A stretch of 64,000 bases of DNA, taken from Jiangella alkaliphila (GTDB taxonomy: Bacteria > Actinomycetota > Actinomycetes > Jiangellales > Jiangellaceae). The stretch lies in the NCBI RefSeq assembly GCF_900105925.1, contig NZ_LT629791.1, positions 5,302,001 to 5,366,000 on the forward strand, read 5' to 3'. Made by a program: the position numbers and the translations under genes. Every line of letters begins with the position of its first letter. Within the stretch, counting starts at the first letter, position 1. Below, piece after piece: positions 24,096 through 32,639 of this stretch. The notes under the pieces are model-generated. The model was given only the letters and a program-made list of their open reading frames with translations, made no database searches and was not told the origin of the DNA.

Positions 24096-25027
24096 TCAGG
24101 CGTGCGACGCGTTGCGCGCCACCTGGTCGCGCAGGTCCTCGACGCCGAGGCGGGCGGCCATGACGTCGATCGGCGTCGCGGGGTCGTCGGACCAGAACAG
24201 GCCGACGTCCTCGCGTGCGGAGTAGTGGTAGCCGGCGCGGTCGCCGAACGCGTCGCGGAACGCCAGGCCGTCGCGCAGCGCCTCCGACCAGCCGAGCACG
24301 ACGTAGCTGAGGTCCAGCTCGTGCACCAGGATCCCGGCCCCGAGCACCCGGGCGGCCATCAGGCCGGACGGCTCGTAGACGGCGGCGTTGTCGCGCGGCG
24401 TGCCGGACACGACGTAGTACCGGTGCCGCGCGGCATGGGCGGCGGTCCGCACCGTCGCTGGCGAGGCGGACGGGAACGCGACGACCTCCGCGCCGCCCTC
24501 GGCCAGCGCCCGCCAGCCGTCGTCGTACATGACGTCCCAGCAGATCTGGATGCCGACGGCGCCGAAGTCGCAAGCGAACACCGGGAACGACGAGCCGGGC
24601 GTCACCCCGCCCTCGAACGAGGACGACCCGGCGGCGGCGACGGGGTGCGCCTTGCGGTACACGCCCCCACCGCGCCGGCCCGGTCCAGCAGGACGGCCGC
24701 GTTCGAGACAACGCCGTCCTCGGCCAGGTCCAGGGTGACGACGAGGTACGTCCCGTGCCGCCGCGCCACCGCGCGGTAGACCTCGAACACGGGGTCGTCC
24801 AGCGACAACGCCCGCAACGACGCGACCGGGCCGGGCGGGCTCGCCACCAGCTCCGGCAGTACGACGAGGTCCAGCCCGCCCCGCGTGGTCCCCGACGCCG
24901 CGGCCGCCGCCATCTCGGCGACGAGGGACGACACCTCCGCCGCCCGCTCAGCCACGCCCGGGAACGGCCGGCCGCCGCCGAACACGGCCGTTCCTACGAC
25001 AACTTTCCGCGGCCCGCGCGCCGTCAC
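24096..25027 (-). pseudogene. Nitrilase-family amidohydrolase, frameshifted
   Basis: The reading starts at a GTG (25027) that overlaps the previous stop as GTGA. The catalytic triad of carbon-nitrogen hydrolases is present but split over two frames: Glu in VVLPEL, then after the shift Lys in YRKAHPV and Cys in QICWDVMYDDGW. The break is at about 24660-24670, beside a run of five G/C; total length 932 nt is one short of a multiple of three. It may be a true lesion or a base-calling error. It ends the second importer operon, and related genes act as amidases or carbamoylases. Confidence 0.75.
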
Positions 25028-26683
25028 CCCATCGCCTCCTGCAGCCGCTCGCGGGTCTCGTTGCCGATCTTCTCGGTCCAGTTCTCGGTGATCGCGCGGA
25101 AGTCGTCGATCGAGATCCGCTCGGCCGTGACGTCGGCGACCGCGTCGTAGACGGCCTGCAGCGCGCCCGTGGTGTCCTCGACCGGCTCGATGTAGACGCC
25201 GACGGTCGGGTCCGGGATGGTCGCCGGGATGACCGCGGACTCCCACGCGTGCTGGGCCTCGACCCACTGCGGCGACTGCCCGCTGAACATCACCCCGGGC
25301 GGCGCGCCGATGAACTTGAACATGGTCCGGATCTCCTCGATCCCCTTGTCCGTCAGCACCGGCAGCCCGCCGGTCATCTCGTGGTCCACGCCGTCGACGC
25401 CGTAGTTGAGCAGGAACCACTCCTCCGTCCCGAACGGCGCGGCGAGGAAGTCCAGCAGCTTCAGCCGGTCCTGCACGACGGCGGGATCGTCCTGGCGCAG
25501 CGCGGTGATGCCGAAGATCCCCGAGGCGACGTGGAAGACGGGGTCCGCGCCGGGCAGCGCGAACGGCAGCATGACGCCGATCTCGTCGACGCTGCGCCGC
25601 TCCTGCTCGACGAAGCCGCGCCAGGCCGCGAGCCCGTCCATGTACAGCGCCGTCGTCCCGGACGAGAACGCCTGCTTGGCCTGCGTGACCGTGTACCCGG
25701 TGAAGTCGGGGTGGAAGTAGCCCTGCTTGGACAGCTCGAGGTGGTACTCGACGGCGGCGAAGTACTCGTCGGTCTCCCAGTCCTTCGTCAGCGTGCCGTC
25801 CGGCTCCTGCCGCCAGTTGTTCGGCACCCCGAACGCGGCCCAGAACAGCAGCATCATCGTCGGCCCGAACGGGCCCATCGCCCAGCGGCCGGACGACGGC
25901 GCCGTCAGCTCCGCACACAGGTCGGTGAAGTCGTCGGTGGTCTTGACGTCGGCCGGCGCCACCCCGATCGACGACAGCAGGTCGACCCGCGCCATCATCA
26001 CGTTCGTCAGCACCTGCTGCTCGACGGGGACGCCCCACAGCCGGCCGTCGACGCGGGCGCCGCGCCAGGCGTAGGTCGGGATGTTCGCGAGGTTCGGGTA
26101 GGCCTCGACGGCGTCGCCGGACAGGTACTCGGACAGGTCGGCGAACCGGGCGTCCAGCAGGTCCGGCAGCCGCGGCATGGTCAACTGGTCGCCGGTCAGC
26201 AGGACGGTGTCGGGGATGTCGTTGCCGGCCATGACGGCGTTGAACTTCTCCCGGTAGTCCGCCTGCGGGACGATCGTCGGCGCCAGCTCGCCGCCGATGC
26301 GCTCGTTGACCGCCGTCCAGTAGGCGTTGTCGCCGGCGGCGGGGCGGCGGTGGGTCGTACGTCAGCACCAGCGACGTCAGCGTGTTCCAGCCGGTCGGCA
26401 GGTCCTCGGCCGACCGCTGCAGCTGCGTCGGGAAGCGCAGGTAGCCGTCCTGGACGCCGTCGGCGCTGCCGGGCAGGTCCGGCTCGACGTAGCGGGCCGG
26501 CCGGTACGACGGCAGGTCGACGGGGCCGCTGCCGGCGCTGGACCCGTCGCCGGAGCCGGAGCCGGAGCCCGACCCGGAGTCGGATGATCCGCAGGCGGCC
26601 AGGAACGGCCCGCCCAACGCGGCCGCCGAGGCGCCGAAGAGGGCGCTGCGCAGGATCGACCTGCGGCTGATCGACTGGTTCAT
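25024..26683 (-). pseudogene. Sugar ABC importer binding lipoprotein (LplA/YtcQ-like), frameshifted
   Basis: The N-terminus has a Tat-like or lipobox signal (SRRSILRSALFGASAAALGG, then FLAACGSS) and a Gly/Ser linker. After LTLYDP-type sequence, the frame breaks at about 26338-26352 in a C/G-rich run and resumes as DNAYWTAVNERIGGELAPTI, continuing to the end. Both parts are clearly one type I sugar receptor of about 553 codons, related to receptors for complex or plant-derived sugars. Two permease genes of matching type lie directly upstream. A single extra base (1660 nt in all) explains the break; a sequencing error is possible. Confidence 0.8.
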
Positions 26684-26711
26684 GAGGTCCTCCAGGAACG
26701 AGAGAAGCGGC

Positions 26712-27620
26712 TCAGCCCTTGACGGCGCCGGTGAGGACGCCCGTGGCGAAGTGCCGCTGCAGGAAGGGGTAGACGCAGAGGATGGGGACGAGCGCGATGA
26801 CGACGACCGCCATCTGCACCGACTGCACGGGCGGCAGCGACGCCGCCCCGCCGGGGTCGAACGAGCTGGACCCGCCGAGCGTCGAGCCGCCCAGCACGTA
26901 GGTCCGCAGCAGCAGCTGCAACGGCCACTTGGCCGTGTCGTTGAGGTAGAGCATCGCGGTGAAGAAGGCGTTCCAGTACGCGACGGCGTAGAACAGCCCG
27001 ATGACCGCCAGGACGGCCTTGGACAGCGGCAGCACGATGGTCAGCAGCACCCGCCACTCGCCGGCGCCGTCGATGCGGGCGCTGTCGAGCAGCTCCTGCG
27101 GCACGTTCATGAAGAACCCGCGCATGATGACGACGTTGAACGCGCTGACCGCGGTCGGCAGCACCAGCGACGCGTACGTGTCGAGCAGGCCGAGCTCCTT
27201 GACCACCAGGTAGCTCGGGATGACGCCGGGCGGAAACAGGAATGTCAGCAGGACGATCGCCAGCAGCGTCCGGTGCGCGAACGAGCCGCGCCGGCTCAGC
27301 CCGTACGCCAGCAGGACAGTGGCCACCAGGCTGACCGCCGTCCCGGCGACGGTGACACCGACGCTCACCAGCACGGCCCGGGTGACGATGCCGCCGCTGA
27401 GGATCGCCTCGTAGGCGGAGAAGTCCAGCGACGTCGGGAACACGACGTAGCCGCCGGTCTGGTCCAGCGTCTCCGCGCTGGACAGGCTGGTCGAGACGAT
27501 GACCAGGAACGGGAACGCCACCAGCAGGCAGACCGCGACCAGGACGGCCGCCTTCGACACCTGCCCGGCGACGGACGGCCGCTCCATCCAGATCGGGCGC
27601 ATGATGCGGCTACCGCTCAC
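26712..27620 (-). CDS. Sugar ABC permease, YtcP/LplC type
   Basis: 302 residues from a GTG at 27620 that overlaps the previous gene by 11 nt; an internal Met (27602) is an alternative. Six membrane helices; the EAA loop that contacts the ATPase is ELLDSARIDGAGEWRVLLTI. FLFPPGVIPSYLVVKELGLLDTYASLVLP is characteristic of the YtcP branch of CUT1 importers. No ATPase gene is nearby, as is usual: such systems share one MsiK-type ATPase. Confidence 0.85.
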   Translation of the reverse strand: MSGSRIMRPIWMERPSVAGQVSKAAVLVAVCLLVAFPFLVIVSTSLSSAETLDQTGGYVVFPTSLDFSAYEAILSGGIVTRAVLVSVGVTVAGTAVSLVATVLLAYGLSRRGSFAHRTLLAIVLLTFLFPPGVIPSYLVVKELGLLDTYASLVLPTAVSAFNVVIMRGFFMNVPQELLDSARIDGAGEWRVLLTIVLPLSKAVLAVIGLFYAVAYWNAFFTAMLYLNDTAKWPLQLLLRTYVLGGSTLGGSSSFDPGGAASLPPVQSVQMAVVVIALVPILCVYPFLQRHFATGVLTGAVKG

Positions 27621-28521
27621 GGGAGTACACCCCCTGCTCTCCGAGGGCGTGCGCGACCCGGTTCGCGGCCAGGATCAGCGCCAGCCCGACGACCCCCTTG
27701 AACAGGCCGGCGGCGGCCGCGACGCCCCACTCGCCGCCGACGACGCCGTAGAAGTACGAGTACGTGTCCAGCACCTCGGCGGCGGCCGCGCCGACGGCGT
27801 CGCGCTGCAGCAGGATCTGCTCGAACCCGACCGACAGCACCTCGCCGAGCCGCAGGATCAGCAGCAGGACGATGATCGGCCGGATCCCCGGCAGCGTGAT
27901 GTGCCACAGCCGCCGCCACGGCCCGGCGCCGTCGACCGCCGCGGACTCGTACCGCGACTCGTCGATGGTCGACAGCGCCGCGAGGAAGATGATCGTGCCC
28001 CAGCCGGCCTCCTTCCAGATCACCTGCGAGGTGACGAGGAAGGCGAACAGGTCCGGGTTGGTCATCAGCTCGAACGTGCCGAGGTCGTGCTGGCGCAGGA
28101 ACTGGTTGACGACGCCGGCGTTGCCGAGCACCTGCTGGAACAGCGCCACGACGATGACCCACGACACGAAGTGCGGCAGGTAGAGCACGCTCTGCACCAG
28201 CTTGCGCACGCCGGGCGAGAGCACCGAGTTCAGCAGCAGCGCCAGCGCGATCGGCACCGGGAACAGCAGCACCAGCTGGCAGAACGCGAGCACCAGGGTG
28301 TTCTGCAGGGCGTCCCAGAACCGCGGGTCCTCGAACAGCCGGCGGAAGTTCTCCAGCCCGGTGAACGGGCTGTCGGCGATGCCGATGTAGGGCAGGTAGT
28401 CCTGGAACGCGACCACGTTGCCCAGCAGCGGCAGGTACCAGAAGACCAGCAGCAGGCCGATGCCTGGGACCGCCATCAGCAGCAGCGCTCGGTCCCGCCT
28501 CAAGCGGTCCCAGGTGGTCAT
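27610..28521 (-). CDS. Sugar ABC permease, LplB type
   Basis: 303 residues with a strong GAGGAGGTG before the ATG. Six membrane helices beginning LLLMAVPGIGLLLVFWYLPLLG; the EAA loop is YESAAVDGAGPWRRLWHITLPGI. FQDYLPYIGIADSPFTGLENF is the LplB-family periplasmic segment. It partners the downstream YtcP-like permease. It lies 37 nt after the secreted beta-helix protein gene. Confidence 0.85.
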   Translation of the reverse strand: MTTWDRLRRDRALLLMAVPGIGLLLVFWYLPLLGNVVAFQDYLPYIGIADSPFTGLENFRRLFEDPRFWDALQNTLVLAFCQLVLLFPVPIALALLLNSVLSPGVRKLVQSVLYLPHFVSWVIVVALFQQVLGNAGVVNQFLRQHDLGTFELMTNPDLFAFLVTSQVIWKEAGWGTIIFLAALSTIDESRYESAAVDGAGPWRRLWHITLPGIRPIIVLLLILRLGEVLSVGFEQILLQRDAVGAAAAEVLDTYSYFYGVVGGEWGVAAAAGLFKGVVGLALILAANRVAHALGEQGVYSRER

Positions 28522-28558
28522 CGCACCTCCTCGTGAATGTCGGGACGGACGGTGAGAG

Positions 28559-30529
28559 CTACGGCAGCGCCCAGACCTGGTCGGCCCTCGTCAGGCAGTC
28601 CCAGATGATCAGCCGGGTGCCGTTCGCGGACGAGCCGCCGGTGGTGGACAGGCACCTGCCTGACTGCGGGTTCAACAGCTCGCCGTCGGTCTGCTCGACC
28701 CACTGCTGCGACCCGCTGCCGATGCAGTCGTAGAGCTGGATGACCGTGCCGTTGGGCGTGAGGCCCCACTGCACGTCCAGGCACTTGCCCAGCGCCCTGA
28801 TCGAGCCGTCGCCGGGCAGCGACCAGGTCTGCGACGCGCCGGCGCCGCAAGGCTCCAGCTCGATCGGCGTGGTGTTCGCGGTGTTGCCGTTCTCGACGGT
28901 GACGCACTTGCTGGCGATGCCGACGATCTGGCCGGACGGCACGACGGGATCCGGGTCGGGCACCAGGTAGCCGGTCACGTTGTCGCCGACCCCGACGCCC
29001 GCGTGCGGCGACGCCGCGGTGAGCCTGACGTCGTCAGACGGTTGGGGAAGCGCTTGCCAGACAGCCGTGCTTGAACCAGGCGGGACCTCCTGGTTGTCCT
29101 CCAGCGCTTCGTAGAGGGTGCCGCCGTGCACGACGACGTCGCCCTCGTCGTAGACCATGACGGGCTGGCCGTCCTGCAGCGTCTCGCGGTCGGTCCACCA
29201 CTCCAGCCGGCGGTAGTCCTGGTCGAGGTAGCTGCCCATGAAGTCGCGGAACTGCACCCGCGGCACCGTCGCGTAGGTGGTGTTCGTGTCGGTGACGTTC
29301 GGCCGCGACGTCGCCTGCAGCGGCGGCCCGTCGATGACGTTGTCGGTCCAGCGATGCGTGACGGAGGTGGTGTCGCCCGGGCTGAACATGTCCGCCGGCG
29401 CCGTCACGTTCGGGTAGACCTCGTTGTAATTGAAGTTGAAGCCGCGCCACGTGTTGCCGGTGAACTCCACGTCGACGCCGGTGCCGCCGGCGTGGGTGAA
29501 GACGCCGCCGTACGAGGTGTCGGCGAAGTAGTTGTCCTCGAACGTGACGGTGTCCGACGGGCAGTACGGGTCGCCGCTCACCGTCGTCGGGAAGAACTCG
29601 ATGAACAGGTCGCCGGTGCCGATGACGACGTTGTCGTGGAAGGCCGCGCTGCCGTAGCGCTGTCCCCACTGGATGTTGCCGTCCTGCCAGTGGCTGAACG
29701 CCGAGCGCCACCGCGTCGCGGCCGGGCCGAACACGTTGTGGTGGACGGCGATCTGGTCGCCCGCCTGCCCCACCTGCAGCGCCTCGGTGCCGGTGCGCAG
29801 CACGCGGTTGTTGTAGATCTCGACGTTCTCGAAGATGTGCTGCGGCTGGGCCTGCGTGCTGCCCATGTAGATGCCCTCGGCGCCGGTGTCGTGGATGTAG
29901 AGGTCGTGCACCCGGACGCTGCGCATCGTCGCCGCGCCGGTGTTGTCGGTCTTCATCATCAGCCCGGCGAACTCGAGCCGCCGGATCTCGATCATGTCCA
30001 GCTCGAAGTGGCTGGCGCCGCTGCTGACGGACAGCCCGATGCCGCCCTGGCGGCTGAACTCGTCGTCGACGACGATGCCGTAGGTGTCCTGGCTGTCGGC
30101 CCAGTCGCCGTCGGCGTGGCCGCGGTAGCTCGTGTGGCCGGTCTGCGCGGCCGCGTCGTAGCGGCCGGTCAGGACCCAGTTCCGGCCGCCGTTGACGGCG
30201 AAGACGTACGGGTGGTTCTCGCCGCCGACGCGGACCTGGCCGCCGCTGTTCGTGATGACCAGCGGCCGGTCGGCGTCGCGGTCCGGTAACCCGCCGAGGT
30301 GGATGGAGCGGTACTGACCGGCCGGGATGTAGAGCCGGTCGAGGGTCTCCCAGTCGACGGACGGGAAGGCCGTGACGATGTTCGCGTGGTTGATGTCGCC
30401 GTTGGCGTCCGCTCCGGGGAGCGTGAACGTCTCCAACGTGTTCGCGTTGGCGGACTGCGTCGCGACGGGCGCCGCGAGCAGGGTGGTGACCACCAGCAGC
30501 ACGGTGGTCATGAGGGATCTGAGCCTCAT
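28559..30529 (-). CDS. Secreted beta-helix protein with CBM5/12-like and ricin-type modules
   Basis: 656 residues with a Sec signal (to about residue 29, ATQSANA). Residues about 60-400 are a right-handed parallel beta-helix of the polysaccharide-lyase/hydrolase type, with short repeated turns (IFENVEIYNNRVLRTGTEAL, IAVHHNVFGPA). At about 440-490 VYDEGDVVVHGGTLYEALEDN resembles a CBM5/12 chitin-binding module. The C-terminal 110 residues form a ricin-type CBM13 (KCVTVENGN, KCLDVQWGLTPNGTVIQLYD, RCLSTTGG). The catalytic role is not certain. It is likely to act on plant or microbial polysaccharide outside the cell and feed the importer encoded after it. Confidence 0.8.
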   Translation of the reverse strand: MRLRSLMTTVLLVVTTLLAAPVATQSANANTLETFTLPGADANGDINHANIVTAFPSVDWETLDRLYIPAGQYRSIHLGGLPDRDADRPLVITNSGGQVRVGGENHPYVFAVNGGRNWVLTGRYDAAAQTGHTSYRGHADGDWADSQDTYGIVVDDEFSRQGGIGLSVSSGASHFELDMIEIRRLEFAGLMMKTDNTGAATMRSVRVHDLYIHDTGAEGIYMGSTQAQPQHIFENVEIYNNRVLRTGTEALQVGQAGDQIAVHHNVFGPAATRWRSAFSHWQDGNIQWGQRYGSAAFHDNVVIGTGDLFIEFFPTTVSGDPYCPSDTVTFEDNYFADTSYGGVFTHAGGTGVDVEFTGNTWRGFNFNYNEVYPNVTAPADMFSPGDTTSVTHRWTDNVIDGPPLQATSRPNVTDTNTTYATVPRVQFRDFMGSYLDQDYRRLEWWTDRETLQDGQPVMVYDEGDVVVHGGTLYEALEDNQEVPPGSSTAVWQALPQPSDDVRLTAASPHAGVGVGDNVTGYLVPDPDPVVPSGQIVGIASKCVTVENGNTANTTPIELEPCGAGASQTWSLPGDGSIRALGKCLDVQWGLTPNGTVIQLYDCIGSGSQQWVEQTDGELLNPQSGRCLSTTGGSSANGTRLIIWDCLTRADQVWALP

Positions 30530-30575
30530 CGATCCTCACCTCACTGTGTGTCGAGATCCGATTCCCCCGCTCTCC

Positions 30576-32516
30576 CTACGGCGTCAAGAGCTCGGCTATC
30601 ACCACCCCGAACGGCGGCAGCGTCACCGTGGTGGTGAGGTCCGCCTGGTCCAGGACGCCGGTCAGCCGGTGGCTCGCGGGCACCACGGGCTCGGCCGTGA
30701 CGTCGTCGGGCGAGAGGTTGACCAGCCAGACGAAGCGCCGGCCGGTCTCGTGGGTCAGGCCGTCGACGACCACGCGCGAGTCGTCGACGCTGACCTCGGG
30801 TCTGGCACCGGCCGCGTGCGCGAGCGCGCGGTACAGCCGGTGGACGTGGTCGTCGCGGTGGGCGTCGGGGCGGGCCGAGCCGAAGTACTCGACGGGGTAG
30901 GTGCCGACGTAGACGGCCCCTACGCCGACGGTGCGACGCAGCAGCGCGGGGCGGCCGCGCTGGTCGCGGGCGAGGACGACGGTGCCGCCGCCCTCCGGCT
31001 CCGCCAAGGGCAACATCGCCCGGGCCTGGTCGGTGCCGGCGACGGGGAACGTCAGTGTCTCCCCCGCGACGAGGTCGCCGAACGGCTCCTCGACCTGCCA
31101 CCGCACGACGTCGTCGACCGGCTCGCGCAGCCCGTACCGCAGCGTGTGCCGCGCGCCGGTGACGCCGTCGACGTCCGGCCACCACGAGCCGCGGTGCGCC
31201 CCGCTGACGCCGGCGAACCAGGACAGGTACACATGGCTCCCCCGCCCCGCCCACTCGTCCAGCAGGTCGAACGTCGGCGCCGTCAGCAGCTTGTTCGACG
31301 GGACGAGCACCAGCCGCGGGCGGTCGGCCGGGTCCAGCGACTCCTCGCGGACGACGGCGGGCGCGAGGCCGGCGACCTTGGCCGCGAGGTAGGCGTGCTC
31401 GGTGATCGGAGTGATGCAGCGGCGGTCGGCGTCGGGGATGCGCGGGTGCAGGTCGAGGTACGACGGCACGACGATCGCCGTCGCCGTGTCGGTGCGGCGG
31501 CAGCGCGCGACGTCGACGGCGTCGAGCGCGGCCCGGAAGTCGCGCAGCTCGAGCAGCGGCGCCTTCGGCGTGCCGTCGGGCGTGGTCAGCCCGAAGCCCA
31601 GCTCGAACGGGTGGTGCCGGTACGGGTCCTGCTCGGGCAGGTCGAAGTCGGTGTTGTTCCAGGCGATCCAGCCGGTCGCGCCGGCCAGCAGCGACGCGTG
31701 CAGCGCCTGCCGGTAGAAGTGCGCGGCGTTGGCCTCGGAGCTGAGCGCGTTGGGCACCCCGAACTCCTCCAGCACGACCGGCGGGCCGAAGTGCGACAGC
31801 TCGCAGGCCAGCGCCGCCGCCCAGTGCACCCGCGCCTGGTCGTCGCCCATCGGGTAGCTGTGCGGCCCGGCGAAGTCGACGAGGTCGAGCTGGCGGCGCA
31901 GCCGGAACCCGTTGTCGGTGCCGTACAGCTCCTTCGTCCATGCGCCGTCGCCCAGCGACACCGGCAGGTCCGACCCGCCGGCCCGGACAGCCTGCGTGCA
32001 CACGATCGCCCACGCGCGGACGTCGTCGGGCGCGGCGGTGCCGGCGTAGTTGGTGAACTCGTTGGAGATCAGCCAGCCCGCGACCGCCGGCGAGGCGCCG
32101 AACCGGCGCACCGTCTCGGCGATGAAGAACGCCTGCTGACCGAGCATGAACCCGTCGGTGTAGAGGTCGCGCCCGTGCCGCCACACGACGTCCCAGTCCT
32201 CGCCGGACATGTGCCCGACGAGGAACGTCGGGATGGTCCGCACGCCCTCCTCCATGCACGCGTCGAGGAAGCGTTGATAGCGCTCACAGAAGACGTCGTC
32301 GACGACGTCCGGCGCAGGCTGGAAGTCCGGCCAGAACAGGAACGACCTGGTCAGCTCCAATCCGTGGTCGCGCAGCACCCGCAGCTCGCGGCGCACGACG
32401 GCGTCGTCGTACGTCCGCCACATGAACGGCCCGCCGGCCGCCGACCAGTAGTTGGCGCCCAGCCAGGTGGCCCCGTCCAGGCGCGGGTTCGGCCGGCCGA
32501 TCGTCCCGTCCGTCAT
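30576..32516 (-). CDS. GH5-like glycoside hydrolase, cytoplasmic
   Basis: 646 residues without a signal peptide. A TIM-barrel clan A hydrolase: acid/base in GWLISNEFTNY (E153) and nucleophile in VVLEEFG (E251), with FLFWPDFQPAPDVVDD early in the barrel. The second half (about 330-646) is a beta-galactosidase-trimerisation-like and beta-sandwich region ending VTLPPFGVVIAELL. The closest match in character is GH5 mannosidase-type or GH42-like enzymes. Lack of a signal suggests that it acts on imported oligosaccharides. Confidence 0.75.
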   Translation of the reverse strand: MTDGTIGRPNPRLDGATWLGANYWSAAGGPFMWRTYDDAVVRRELRVLRDHGLELTRSFLFWPDFQPAPDVVDDVFCERYQRFLDACMEEGVRTIPTFLVGHMSGEDWDVVWRHGRDLYTDGFMLGQQAFFIAETVRRFGASPAVAGWLISNEFTNYAGTAAPDDVRAWAIVCTQAVRAGGSDLPVSLGDGAWTKELYGTDNGFRLRRQLDLVDFAGPHSYPMGDDQARVHWAAALACELSHFGPPVVLEEFGVPNALSSEANAAHFYRQALHASLLAGATGWIAWNNTDFDLPEQDPYRHHPFELGFGLTTPDGTPKAPLLELRDFRAALDAVDVARCRRTDTATAIVVPSYLDLHPRIPDADRRCITPITEHAYLAAKVAGLAPAVVREESLDPADRPRLVLVPSNKLLTAPTFDLLDEWAGRGSHVYLSWFAGVSGAHRGSWWPDVDGVTGARHTLRYGLREPVDDVVRWQVEEPFGDLVAGETLTFPVAGTDQARAMLPLAEPEGGGTVVLARDQRGRPALLRRTVGVGAVYVGTYPVEYFGSARPDAHRDDHVHRLYRALAHAAGARPEVSVDDSRVVVDGLTHETGRRFVWLVNLSPDDVTAEPVVPASHRLTGVLDQADLTTTVTLPPFGVVIAELLTP

Positions 32517-32540
32517 CGCAGGTCACCGTCACTTTCTGCG

Positions 32541-32608
32541 CCTTTTTGCAATGAGCACCTATACGCACCGGGCCGGGGTGGTGCGTATTGGTGCTCATTG
32601 CAAAAGGG
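32541..32608. terminator. Long hairpin between the two hydrolase genes
   Basis: Arms of about 28 bp (32541-32569 and 32580-32608) are complementary at all but two or three positions, around a 10-nt loop, with T- and A-rich outer ends (CTTTTT and AAAAGG). It lies in the 123-bp gap after the alpha-galactosidase-like gene and before the GH5-like gene, and would reduce read-through between them. It also looks like a dispersed palindrome. Confidence 0.6.
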
Positions 32609-32639
32609 GCCGCGACGTCCTCCCCGCGTGGAGGTGGTC

